Assembly (NCBI GenBank): GCA_003447235.1
Contig: DLZV01000009.1
Coordinates: 1 to 43,615 of the forward strand
Reading direction: 5' to 3'
Length of the DNA stretch: 43,615 nt
Origin: Prevotella sp.
Lineage (GTDB): Bacteria; Bacteroidota; Bacteroidia; Bacteroidales; Bacteroidaceae
Part shown: piece by piece, positions 8,215 through 16,173 of the stretch
How the letters are laid out: every line of letters begins with the position of its first letter
Numbering within the stretch: the stretch's first letter is position 1
Notes under the pieces: generated by a model
What the model saw: only the letters and a program-made list of their open reading frames with translations
Database searches by the model: none
Told to the model about the DNA's origin: nothing
Translations under genes and position numbers: made by a program

Positions 8215-9261
8215 ATGGATTTATTAAAGCAAATTGTTGCTCGCGCCCAATCCGACAAACAGCGCATCGTGCTGCCGGAGGCCGAGGAGGAACGCACGTT
8301 GAAGGCTGCTGACCGTGCATTGCAGGACGGACTGGCCGACATTATCTTGATCGGCAATCCGGAGAACATCCGCAAGGAGGCCGAGGAGTGGGGACTGAAG
8401 AATATCGACAAGGCTACTATTGTCGATCCGAAGAACAATCCCCGCTGTGAGGAGTATGCCGAGAAGCTTGCTGAGCTGCGCAAGAAGAAGGGCATGACCA
8501 TCGAGCAGGCCCGCAAGCTGGTGACGGAGAACAACCTCTATCTGGGCTGCATGATCATCAAGACCGAGGGGGCCGACGGCCAGATCTCTGGTGCGTTGTC
8601 AACCACGGGAGAGACTTTGCGTCCCGCCCTGCAGATCATCAAGTGTGCACCGGGCATCTCTTGCGTCAGTGGAGCCATGCTCCTGCTCACCCACGAGAAG
8701 GCAATGGGCAACGATGGTGTGATCGTGATGGGCGACGTCGCCGTTACGCCGAATCCTACCGCCGACCAGCTCGCGCAGATCGCTTATACGACGGCGCAGA
8801 CGGCACATAGCGTGGCGGGCATGACCGAGCCGTATATCGCCATGCTGAGCTACTCCACGAAGGGCAGTGCCAAGGATGCCATCAACAAGGAGACGGGCAA
8901 GAGCGTCTATGTAATCGACAAGGTGAAGGACGCCGTGAGCATCGCCCACGAGAAGTATCCTGAACTCCATGTCGATGGTGAGCTGCAGGCCGACGCAGCC
9001 CTCGTGCCCGCCGTGGCTACGAAGAAGGCGCCGGGAAGCTCGGTGGCTGGCAAGGCCAACGTGCTCGTTGTGCCCAACCTCGAGGTGGGCAACATCGGCT
9101 ACAAACTCGTGCAGCGTCTGGGTGGTGCCGTGGCTATCGGCCCGATCCTCCAGGGTATCGCACGTCCGGTCAACGACCTCAGCCGTGGCTGCTCGGTAGA
9201 TGACATCTACTATATGGTGGCCATCACCGCCTGCCAGGCGCAGGACGCCAAGAAGGCTTAA
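8215..9261 (+). CDS. pta: Phosphate acetyltransferase
   Basis: 348 residues, the short single-domain form of Pta, which interconverts acetyl-CoA and acetyl phosphate. The start at 8215 (MDLLKQIVARAQSDKQRIVLPEAEEERTL...) is chosen because the promoter at 8161-8169 lies inside the longer open frame that begins at 8140. Family segments seen are LPEAEEERTLKAA, ISGALSTTGETLRPALQ, VIVMGDVAVTPNP and the C-terminal IGPILQGIARPVNDLSRG. It is followed 36 bp later by ackA, and together they make ATP and acetate from acetyl-CoA in fermentation. The N-terminal DRTGG domain of the long enterobacterial enzyme is absent. Confidence 0.97.
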   Translation: MDLLKQIVARAQSDKQRIVLPEAEEERTLKAADRALQDGLADIILIGNPENIRKEAEEWGLKNIDKATIVDPKNNPRCEEYAEKLAELRKKKGMTIEQARKLVTENNLYLGCMIIKTEGADGQISGALSTTGETLRPALQIIKCAPGISCVSGAMLLLTHEKAMGNDGVIVMGDVAVTPNPTADQLAQIAYTTAQTAHSVAGMTEPYIAMLSYSTKGSAKDAINKETGKSVYVIDKVKDAVSIAHEKYPELHVDGELQADAALVPAVATKKAPGSSVAGKANVLVVPNLEVGNIGYKLVQRLGGAVAIGPILQGIARPVNDLSRGCSVDDIYYMVAITACQAQDAKKA

Positions 9262-9297
9262 AGTACAAGAACGCAACGAACTAATCAATTAGCGAAC

Positions 9298-10503
9298 ATG
9301 AAAATATTGGTTCTCAACTGCGGTAGCAGTTCTATCAAGTACAAGTTCTACGACATGGACGGCGAGCGCGTCCTTGCCCAGGGTGGCGTAGAGCGTATCG
9401 GCCTCGACGAGGCTTTTATCAAGGTGAAGCTGGCCGATGGAAGCAAGAAGCAGATCATGGCCGACCTGCCGACCCATAAGGAGGGTGTGGCCCTGGTCTT
9501 CAAGTGTCTGCTCGATCCGGAGATCGGCGCCATCAAGGACCTCAACGAGATCGACGCTGTCGGCCACCGCGTGGTGCAGGGCGGCGACCTCTTCGAGAAG
9601 AGTTGCCTCGTCACGCCGGAGGTGGAGAAGGGCATTGAGAGCCTGATCGACCTCGCCCCGGTACACAACCTGGGCCACTTGCGTGGTATCCGTGCTGTCA
9701 ACGCACTTATGCCGCACACGCCGCAGGTGACGGTCTTCGACAATGCTTTCCACAGCACGATGCCGCCCTACGCTTATCTCTATGCCATCCCGTATGACCT
9801 GTACGAGAAGTACCACGTGCGTCGCTACGGTTTCCATGGAACGAGCCACCGCTACGTCAGTCAGCGTGTCTGCGAGTTCCTGGGTGTGGACATCACGAAA
9901 CAGCGCATTATCACCTGCCATATCGGCAATGGCGCCTCTGTCGCTGCCGTGAAGTATGGCAAGGTCATCGACACCTCTATGGGCCTGACCCCGCTGGCTG
10001 GTGTGATGATGGGTGGCCGCTCGGGTGACATCGATCCTTCTGCCGTGACTTACCTTATGGAGAAACTCGACATGAAGCCGCAGGAGATGGCCGACTGGCT
10101 CAACACGAAGTGTGGTGTGCTCGGCATCACGGGCATCAGCTCGGACATGCGCGAGGTGGAGCAGGCCGACTTCGAAGGCAACGAGCGTGCTCATCTGGCT
10201 CTGGAGATGTACAACTACCGTATCAAGAAGTACATTGGTGCTTACGCAGCAGCCATGAACGGTGTTGATATCATCGTCTGGACGGCTGGCGTGGGTGAGA
10301 ACCAGGAGGGTGTACGCTGGGATTCCCTGCAGGACATGGAGTACCTGGGCGTGAAGATGGACAAGGAGCGCAACCACGTCCGTGGCAAGGAGCAGATTCT
10401 CTCTGCCGACGATTCTAAGGTGAAGGTGGTGATGATCCCGACCGACGAGGAGATCGTTATCGCTCGCGACACGATGGACATCGTGAAGGACTTGAAGAAG
10501 TAA
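9298..10503 (+). CDS. ackA: Acetate kinase
   Basis: 401 residues, full length for AckA (acetyl phosphate + ADP to acetate + ATP). It starts with the ASKHA signature KILVLNCGSSSIKYKFYD. Also visible are the second family signature YGFHGTSHRYVS with its conserved His, the nucleotide-binding CHIGNGASVAA, MGLTPLAGVMMGGRSGD, and WTAGVGENQ near the C-terminus. It is the second gene of the pta-ackA operon and is followed directly by terminator hairpins. Confidence 0.98.
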   Translation: MKILVLNCGSSSIKYKFYDMDGERVLAQGGVERIGLDEAFIKVKLADGSKKQIMADLPTHKEGVALVFKCLLDPEIGAIKDLNEIDAVGHRVVQGGDLFEKSCLVTPEVEKGIESLIDLAPVHNLGHLRGIRAVNALMPHTPQVTVFDNAFHSTMPPYAYLYAIPYDLYEKYHVRRYGFHGTSHRYVSQRVCEFLGVDITKQRIITCHIGNGASVAAVKYGKVIDTSMGLTPLAGVMMGGRSGDIDPSAVTYLMEKLDMKPQEMADWLNTKCGVLGITGISSDMREVEQADFEGNERAHLALEMYNYRIKKYIGAYAAAMNGVDIIVWTAGVGENQEGVRWDSLQDMEYLGVKMDKERNHVRGKEQILSADDSKVKVVMIPTDEEIVIARDTMDIVKDLKK

Positions 10504-10530
10504 GCCTCGTCCCATCGTATAGAAAAACGC

Positions 10531-10560
10531 GGTGTGCCAGGCCGACAGTCTTGGCACACC
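10531..10560 (+). terminator. Hairpin after ackA
   Basis: A 9-bp stem GGTGTGCCA (10531-10539) with TGGCACACC (10552-10560). It is followed by an A-rich rather than T-rich tract, so it may act together with the next hairpin. Confidence 0.5.
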
Positions 10561-10571
10561 GACAAAAAATA

Positions 10572-10610
10572 AAAATCCCCGCAAATGGAAGATCCGTTTG
10601 CGGGGATTTT
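10572..10610. terminator. Bidirectional terminator between ackA and the cysteine desulfidase-like gene
   Basis: A perfect 14-bp stem, 10572-10585 with 10597-10610 (core ATCCCCGCAAA/TTTGCGGGGAT), flanked by A-runs on the left and T-runs on the right. It therefore serves both converging genes. Confidence 0.9.
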
Positions 10611-10624
10611 ATTGATAGGATGGT

Positions 10625-11914
10625 TTAGTGCTTCTTGTGAGTCATGATGTCGAGGATCATCGTGTCGGTGGCCGACATCGCATCCTTGCCGATATGGGTG
10701 AGGTTGCGGACACACTGGTCGATATCCTCGTCGATGATGCCTTCTGCCGCCGTGACGTGGCGTCCCTCCATAGCCATCGTGGCCGAGAGGACGGCGACGG
10801 AGACACCGGAACTGATCTTCAGAGAGCAGCTGGGCTTGGCGCCGTCGCAAATCATACCCGTAAGGATGGCGATCATGTTCTTGGCAGCATAGCAGGCGCG
10901 CTCGTAGCTGCCTCCCATGAGATAGACAATGCCGCTGCTGGCGCCAATACTGGCTACCACGCATCCGCAGAGTGCCGAGAGCGGGCCGAGGCTCTGCTTG
11001 ATGTAGATGACTGTGAGGTGGCTCAGTGCGAGGGCGCGTACCAGCTCTTCGTCCGTGTTCTTGTTCTCCTGTGCGAAGACCACCACGGGATTGGTGGCGC
11101 AGATGCCCTGGTTGCCGCTGCCGCTATTGCTCATCACGGGCACCATCGCGCCACCCATGCGCGCGTCGCAGGCCAGGGCCGTCTTGGCGATGATGTGGGA
11201 GTAGATGGTGTCGCCGAAGATGCCGTGGCTCATCGGGCGCACGATGGTCTTGCCGAGGCAGTGGCCGTAGTTGCCCTTGAGCGACTCTTCGGCAGCGTTG
11301 ATGTTCAGGCGCTGGGCCTCACGGATGAAGTCCAGTTCCTCCAGCGGCGACTCGGTGGCAAACTCCCATACCATCTGCATCGTCAGTTGCGGGGCTTGCG
11401 TGCCCTGCTCGCCGGCTGCGGCCACAGTCTTGTCGAGCAGCACCTCGCCGTCACGCTCCTCATGTGTGAAGTTGGTGTGGGTGTGCATGATGATGGCCTG
11501 TGCACGGTGGTCGCCAGCCGTGACCTCTACCTCGATGTAGAGTTTGTCGCAGCACTGGTTCTTCAGGCCGATCGTGATGTGATCGCCCTTGATGTACTCC
11601 TTGCCTTCGGCCAGCGTCTCTGGGGTGAGGTCTTTGATCACCTCCAGATTGTACTCCGACTTGCCAACGATGGCACCGAGGGCTATGGCGATGGGCAGTC
11701 CGATCATGCCCGTGCCGGGAATGCCCACTCCCATGGCGTTTTTCAGCATATTGCCCGAGAGCAATACGTTGATCTTCTCGGGTCTCTGACCCAACAGTTC
11801 CGTGGCGCGTGCCACACAGAGGGCAACGGCCATCGGCTCGGTACAACCCACGGCGGGCACTACCTGCTCGTTCATGAGGCGTATGATAGCTTCGCGTCTT
11901 TCCTTTTCCAGCAT
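10625..11914 (-). CDS. UPF0597/CyuA-type L-cysteine desulfidase or L-serine dehydratase-like protein
   Basis: 429 residues, the size of the YhaM/CyuA family (serine dehydratase alpha-chain superfamily). Characterised CyuA degrades L-cysteine to pyruvate, ammonia and sulfide using a [4Fe-4S] cluster. Likely cluster or active-site segments are VPAVGCTEPMAVAL at about residues 18-31, SNSGSGNQGICATNPVVV, CGCVVASIGASSGI and MICDGAKPSCSLKIS. The N-terminal 'GCTEP' is characteristic. Transcribed alone from a promoter at 11960-11968. Cysteine versus serine specificity cannot be read from the sequence. Confidence 0.88.
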   Translation of the reverse strand: MLEKERREAIIRLMNEQVVPAVGCTEPMAVALCVARATELLGQRPEKINVLLSGNMLKNAMGVGIPGTGMIGLPIAIALGAIVGKSEYNLEVIKDLTPETLAEGKEYIKGDHITIGLKNQCCDKLYIEVEVTAGDHRAQAIIMHTHTNFTHEERDGEVLLDKTVAAAGEQGTQAPQLTMQMVWEFATESPLEELDFIREAQRLNINAAEESLKGNYGHCLGKTIVRPMSHGIFGDTIYSHIIAKTALACDARMGGAMVPVMSNSGSGNQGICATNPVVVFAQENKNTDEELVRALALSHLTVIYIKQSLGPLSALCGCVVASIGASSGIVYLMGGSYERACYAAKNMIAILTGMICDGAKPSCSLKISSGVSVAVLSATMAMEGRHVTAAEGIIDEDIDQCVRNLTHIGKDAMSATDTMILDIMTHKKH

Positions 11915-11959
11915 TTTTATTTATTTTATAAGGTTTCGGCTCATTGTTGTTAGTGTGCT

Positions 11960-11968
11960 GCAAAGGTA
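11960..11968 (-). promoter_or_regulatory. -7 promoter element for the CyuA-like gene
   Basis: Perfect TACCTTTGC on the minus strand, 46 bp before the start codon. Confidence 0.7.
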
Positions 11969-12086
11969 CATATTTCCTGTGGAAAAATGCACACAAAAGG
12001 TGGGGAAATATTTGTCTCGGCCTGAAAATGGAGTGATACACATTGCCGATGCTGACAAGAGGCCCCATTCGTACGAAGGGCGCGGA

Positions 12087-13739
12087 CTACGGGAAGGCCG
12101 GCACGTCGCTGTGGAAGCGCATGCGGTGGTGGAGGGTGGGGTGGTCAAACTCCAGAATTGTGGCGTGGAGACAAAGACGGCGTCCGGGCAGACCGTAGAG
12201 CGGGTCGCCGATGATGGGGGCGTGGAGCCCGTCGGCATGGGCGCAGTGGACGCGGAGCTGGTGGGTGCGTCCTGTGGTGGGGGTGAGGCGCAGCAGGACG
12301 GCGCGGCTGCCATCGTCGATGGTGACGATACGCAGCACTTCGTAGAGCGTGTGGGCGGGTTTGCCTTGGGCGAGATCAACGCGCATCCGTGGCAGGTCGA
12401 GGTAGTCGGGGGCCAGGGGCAGACTGATTTCTCCTTTCTTCCCCGCGTAGAGATCCTCGGTGTATTGGCAGAGGGCGGTATATTCCTTGTGGGTCGTGCG
12501 GTGGGCAAACTGTGCTTGCAGGTCCTTCTGAGCTTCCAGGGTTCGTGCTACGACCATCAGTCCGCTGGTGAAGCAGTCCAGGCGGTGGACAGAGTAGGGA
12601 CCCTCTTTGCCTTTCCAGCGGTCGGAGAGTAGGGAGATGACGGAGGGATCATCGCCCTTGCCAGGCACGGAGAGGAGGCCAGAGGGCTTTTCGATGACGG
12701 CCAGTTGGTCGTCCTCATAGAGCACGCGCAACTGGAGGGAGGGGTGGGAGATGATGGGTTTCACCTCCGCGTCCAGTCCTTGCATCATCCATGTGAGGAT
12801 GGGGCGGCAGCGCAGTTGGCAGGCGGGGTAATACTGGCCGTGATGGCGCACCTCTTCTTTGGGGGAAGGACCCCACCAGAACATGGCGATACTCCGTGGG
12901 TGCATCTGGTGGAGGTAGGCATACTGCAGGAGTTTGGGTTCGCAGCATTCGCCTGCTCCCGAAGGGCAGCGTTCCACACGCCGCTGTGCCTTGGGTGAGA
13001 GGTGGGTGGCGTGCCATGCGTCGAAGATGGCGAGCAGGTCTTTTTCTTCTCCTCGGGCGTTGCGCATCCTAAACTGTGCGAAGAGCCATGCTTGCAGTTC
13101 TTCGCTCATCCGTTTGCGGTTTACACTCAGGTGATCCCGCTCCCGATCGAAATAGCGTAGGTCGGCCTCCAGCTGTCGTAGCATCTCGTGGTGGTGCGCC
13201 TTCAGTCGTCGTATCTGTCCTTTGCGAAACTGGCTTTCGCGTATCATCGCTTCCCGTTCTTGCTCCGAGATGTGGGCCTCTTTGCGCCGCTGGTCGCGGA
13301 GGGCTTTGGCTACGTTGGCCCTTGCGCGCAGGTCGGCGAGCGTCGTCTCGTAGTCGCGCTCCAGTCTCGTCCGCTCTTGCAGTAGGTGCTGGTAGCGAGG
13401 ATTGGCCAGTAGAGTGGCAAGCCGATGGCTGACCTGTACGATTTCCTCCTCGCGTCGCTTGAAGTAGCCGTCGGGGCGGAGGTAGTCGAAGACGGGAGGG
13501 ACAAACTCGTCCAAAGGGAGCGCCCAGTCGGTCTGACCAGAGAAGGCCTGGAGGTAGCCCAACTGGCCCTCATGCTCCACGAGCAGTACGCCTACCATTT
13601 TGCCTTCGGCAGGGTGGGCGGGCAACTGGCGCTGGACGACTTCTGCGGCGAGGAGACATAGCGGGCCCGGGGTGTAGTGGAACGGGTCGTTCATCCGCCT
13701 TGGGGCTGGCAGCTGGGTGTCTAACGGGTGGAAATACAT
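12087..13739 (-). CDS. RluA-family pseudouridine synthase with long N-terminal extension
   Basis: 550 residues, whereas RluA-type enzymes are usually 220-330. The C-terminal part (about residue 330 on) is the catalytic domain. It has the HRLDCFTSGLMVVA motif near 384-397 with its nucleophilic Asp, and the family's TGRTHQLRVHCAH segment near the end. The first 300 residues hold a globular start (about 1-90), a charged helical stretch likely to form a coiled coil (about 95-215, many Arg/Glu/Leu) and a Cys/His-containing segment near 255-300. Such extended RluA proteins are known in Bacteroidota, but the role of the extension is not. An internal Met at 13694 could be the real start. Probably cotranscribed with the guanylyltransferase 37 bp upstream. 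Confidence 0.85.
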   Translation of the reverse strand: MYFHPLDTQLPAPRRMNDPFHYTPGPLCLLAAEVVQRQLPAHPAEGKMVGVLLVEHEGQLGYLQAFSGQTDWALPLDEFVPPVFDYLRPDGYFKRREEEIVQVSHRLATLLANPRYQHLLQERTRLERDYETTLADLRARANVAKALRDQRRKEAHISEQEREAMIRESQFRKGQIRRLKAHHHEMLRQLEADLRYFDRERDHLSVNRKRMSEELQAWLFAQFRMRNARGEEKDLLAIFDAWHATHLSPKAQRRVERCPSGAGECCEPKLLQYAYLHQMHPRSIAMFWWGPSPKEEVRHHGQYYPACQLRCRPILTWMMQGLDAEVKPIISHPSLQLRVLYEDDQLAVIEKPSGLLSVPGKGDDPSVISLLSDRWKGKEGPYSVHRLDCFTSGLMVVARTLEAQKDLQAQFAHRTTHKEYTALCQYTEDLYAGKKGEISLPLAPDYLDLPRMRVDLAQGKPAHTLYEVLRIVTIDDGSRAVLLRLTPTTGRTHQLRVHCAHADGLHAPIIGDPLYGLPGRRLCLHATILEFDHPTLHHRMRFHSDVPAFP

Positions 13740-13776
13740 AGGATGCAGCGGTGGACAGTCTGGTGAATGATAGGGG

Positions 13777-14871
13777 TCAGAGATACTCCTCGCCTGTGCG
13801 GATGGCTATCTCGTTGACGTATTTGCGCACCAGTGCCGAGGAGTCTTCCTTCTTGCAGACGAGCAACACGTTGCCCTTTTCGGCCACGATAAATCCCTCA
13901 AGGCCACCGAGGACGGCTAACTTGCCCTTCGAAAGTTTTACGACATTGTCTCGCGAATCGTCGAAGAGCACCTTGGAATCGATGACGACATTGCCTTCTG
14001 CGTCCTTCTCCCGCGCCTCATAGATCCCGTGCCAGGTACCTACGTCGGCCCAGCCAAATTGACAGCGGGCCACGCAGACGTGCTCGCTTTTCTCCAGGAT
14101 GCCGTAGTCGATTGACAGGTTGGGGTAGGATCGGAAATGTTCTTGCATATAGGCGTTTTCCTCGTCGATTGTCCAGTGGGGATAGATCTCGTCGAGGTGG
14201 CGCAGCACGGAGGGCATATATTGCTCCATGGTGGTGCGCAGGTAGCGTGCATTGGCGAGAAACAGACCAGTATTCCATAGCCATTCGCCGCTCTCCATAA
14301 ACAGCTGGGCAAACTCGCGGTCGGGTTTCTCCGTGAAGGCCTTCACCTTATATATATCGGCGTAGCTCGTTGCCTCGCCCATCTGGATGTAGCCGTAGCC
14401 GGGTTCGGGGCGCGTGGGACTGATGCCGAGGGGCATCAGTACGTCGTTCTGGGCGGTGAATTCCAGTTTTTCGAGGATGCAGTCTTTGAAGGCAGCCTCG
14501 TTGAGGATAATCTGGTCGGCAGGTGTGATGGCGACGGAGGCATCTTCGTCGAGACGCAAGATGCGGTGGATAGCCCAGGCTACGCTCGGCGCGGTGTTTC
14601 TCTGCACGGGCTCTATGATGAGCTGGTCGTTGCCGACGTCTGGGAGCTGCTCGCGGACGAAGGTGGCATAGTGGTCGTTGGTCGTGATGAAGATGTGGTC
14701 TTGGGGCAGAATCTGCACAAACCGGTCGTAGGTCTGCTGCAGCAGCGTGCGGCCCGTACCGAAAAAGTCAAGGAATTGTTTCGGCTTGTCCTCGCGACTG
14801 GAGGGCCAAAGGCGCAGCCCGCGTCCTCCGGCGAGTATGATACAGTAGTTGTGGTTAGGTGTTCCCATCAT
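13777..14871 (-). CDS. Mannose-1-phosphate guanylyltransferase
   Basis: About 365 residues from the ATG at 14871; the open frame extends eight codons farther but would begin almost on top of the promoter-like sequence at 14897-14907. The nucleotidyltransferase signature LAGGRGLRLWPSSREDKPKQF is near the N-terminus. Further family segments are ITPADQII, PEPGYGYIQMGE, AFTEKPD and WNTGLFL. It makes GDP-mannose from GTP and mannose 1-phosphate, for fucose, mannose and other surface sugars. It lacks the C-terminal mannose-6-phosphate isomerase domain of bifunctional ManC enzymes. It is followed 37 bp later by the RluA-like gene. Confidence 0.93.
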   Translation of the reverse strand: MMGTPNHNYCIILAGGRGLRLWPSSREDKPKQFLDFFGTGRTLLQQTYDRFVQILPQDHIFITTNDHYATFVREQLPDVGNDQLIIEPVQRNTAPSVAWAIHRILRLDEDASVAITPADQIILNEAAFKDCILEKLEFTAQNDVLMPLGISPTRPEPGYGYIQMGEATSYADIYKVKAFTEKPDREFAQLFMESGEWLWNTGLFLANARYLRTTMEQYMPSVLRHLDEIYPHWTIDEENAYMQEHFRSYPNLSIDYGILEKSEHVCVARCQFGWADVGTWHGIYEAREKDAEGNVVIDSKVLFDDSRDNVVKLSKGKLAVLGGLEGFIVAEKGNVLLVCKKEDSSALVRKYVNEIAIRTGEEYL

Positions 14872-14953
14872 TTGTTCAAGGTTTCTGTTGAGCACACGAA
14901 AGTACTAATTAATCTGCACATGAGCAAAATATTTAAGAATAATCAAAGAAAAA

Positions 14954-14986
14954 TTTGTTTTCTTCAAATTAACTTCGTACCTTTGC
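14954..14986 (+). promoter_or_regulatory. Promoter of tRNA-Leu
   Basis: TTTG at 14954-14957 and TACCTTTGC at 14978-14986 with a 20-bp spacer, ending 11 bp before the tRNA. Confidence 0.8.
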
Positions 14987-14997
14987 ACCCGCATTAA

Positions 14998-15082
14998 GCC
15001 CAGATGGCGGAATAGGTAGACGCGCTGGTCTCAAACACCAGTGGAGCAATCCATCCCGGTTCGAGCCCGGGTCTGGGTACCA
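14998..15082 (+). tRNA. tRNA-Leu (anticodon CAA)
   Basis: 85 nt with CCA encoded. The acceptor stem is GCCCAGA with TCTGGGT (one G-U pair), and the discriminator base is A. The anticodon arm CTGGT-CTCAAAC-ACCAG gives anticodon CAA, reading UUG. A long variable arm of about 12-15 nt and the T arm CCCGG-TTCGAGC-CCGGG fit a class II leucine tRNA. The A+T-rich SAM synthetase-like unit begins just downstream. Confidence 0.97.
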
Positions 15083-15085
15083 AGG

Positions 15086-15117
15086 AAGCGGTTGATACTT
15101 TCGAGTATCAGCCGCTT
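15086..15117 (+). terminator. Terminator after tRNA-Leu
   Basis: Stem AAGCGGTTGATACT (15086-15099) with AGTATCAGCCGCTT (15104-15117), one G-U pair, loop of 4, followed by a T-rich run. Confidence 0.88.
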
Positions 15118-15285
15118 TCTTGTTTTTTGAAGGTTTGAAACGTTGTCGGTGTGGCGTTGCTGACCTGCATTGCCGTAGCGACTTATACCTTGTGGATGAG
15201 TGTTGCTTGGAGCGGAAAGATAGTTTGGATAGGGCGTCCAGTGAAACTATAGACAGAAGCAAACAAAACTGTTATATGAAAGCAA

Positions 15286-15338
15286 GAGTAGTTTGTAACT
15301 TCCCCCAGAAGAGATCCCATGACAGTTATAAACTACTC
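15286..15338. repeat. 15-bp inverted repeat just beyond the SAM synthetase-like gene
   Basis: GAGTAGTTTGTAACT (15286-15300) pairs with AGTTATAAACTACTC (15324-15338), with one G-T mismatch and a 23-nt loop. It lies 37 bp past the stop of the minus-strand gene. It may end that transcript or mark an element boundary, but there is no strong T-run on the minus strand. Confidence 0.6.
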
Positions 15339-15374
15339 CAGATACGATTGATAGCGTCGTGCTTGTGCTGCTTG

Positions 15375-16163
15375 TTAGAACAATCCCCATTCGGCAAACT
15401 TCTCGAAGCCGCCGACTTGCTTGATGTATTGACGTGCTATCTCAACAATCTCGGCGTATGGTCTTCCGTCGATCTCTGTGTCGCCGATAGCACAAAATAG
15501 TTCTACGTTTTGTTTTGTCTGCTGGGCTTTCAAGAAGGCGTAAATGTTCACCGAGACATCGGCCTTTGATAGGTCCTTGCCTTGCACGCCACCGCCTGAG
15601 ACTGACTGTGCCATGTCCGAACCCAGTTTGCGGTTGGTCGCACCAGCGTCCACGTCAGTGCCACCGCTCCAGTCTCCCAAAGGGTTGATGATGGCGGCGG
15701 GGTAGAGTGTTTTCAAATTCTCTGTCTTTGCATTGCTTTGGCAGATGATCAGTTTGCCATTGCCCAAGATGTATTTGCCGTCGGAAGGGTAGCGCTCGTA
15801 AATGTCGTGGGCTATCTTGCTGAGCAGCCTCTCCTCGTCAGTCAGTGGCACGCCCTTGAAAATGCCATTGTCACCACAACGGATTTCGTCGTCTTGATTG
15901 TGGGCGAGGATAGGGTCTTGCGCCACCATGACAAGCGAGACCTTCAGGTCCTCGCACTTGGTGATGCGGCTGACGATGGCCTCTGTCTCAGTCTGCGAGA
16001 TGTCCACACTGCTCTCGATGATGATGTTTGCTACGCCATGGCCGAGCAACACCTCGACGGCGATCTTCGGGTTCTCCACCTTGGAGTAGGCAAGGTCCAC
16101 AATAGCCCCTGCGATACGGTCTGCCACCTTGTCCGGATGGCACGGATTCACTTTTTCAATCAT
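15375..16163 (-). CDS. Short, divergent S-adenosylmethionine synthetase (MAT/MetK homologue)
   Basis: 262 residues; ordinary MetK proteins have about 380-430. Core MetK motifs are nevertheless kept in order: HPDK at residues 9-12; AVEV near 34-37 (ACE in E. coli); CGDNGIFKG near 97-105 (GDQGLMFG); AAIINPLGDW; DAGATNRK (GLTGRK) and GGGVQGKDLSKADVS (GGGAFSGKDPSKVDRS). These include the ATP, Mg and methionine ligands of the known enzyme, so activity (ATP + methionine to SAM) is plausible. The missing residues are mainly in the central and C-terminal regions. It lies 10 bp after an unrecognised gene, sharing its promoter and a leader that looks like a SAM-sensing RNA. It may be a second, specialised copy rather than the housekeeping enzyme. 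Confidence 0.82.
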   Translation of the reverse strand: MIEKVNPCHPDKVADRIAGAIVDLAYSKVENPKIAVEVLLGHGVANIIIESSVDISQTETEAIVSRITKCEDLKVSLVMVAQDPILAHNQDDEIRCGDNGIFKGVPLTDEERLLSKIAHDIYERYPSDGKYILGNGKLIICQSNAKTENLKTLYPAAIINPLGDWSGGTDVDAGATNRKLGSDMAQSVSGGGVQGKDLSKADVSVNIYAFLKAQQTKQNVELFCAIGDTEIDGRPYAEIVEIARQYIKQVGGFEKFAEWGLF

Positions 16164-16173
16164 TGCTTAATAT

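Noticed and set aside
10628..11953. A 441-codon open frame on the plus strand opposite the CyuA-like gene
   Set aside because: It is the antisense shadow of a G+C-rich gene; its product is low in complexity (His/Asp/Gly/Val-rich) and matches nothing, while the minus strand encodes a clear protein family.
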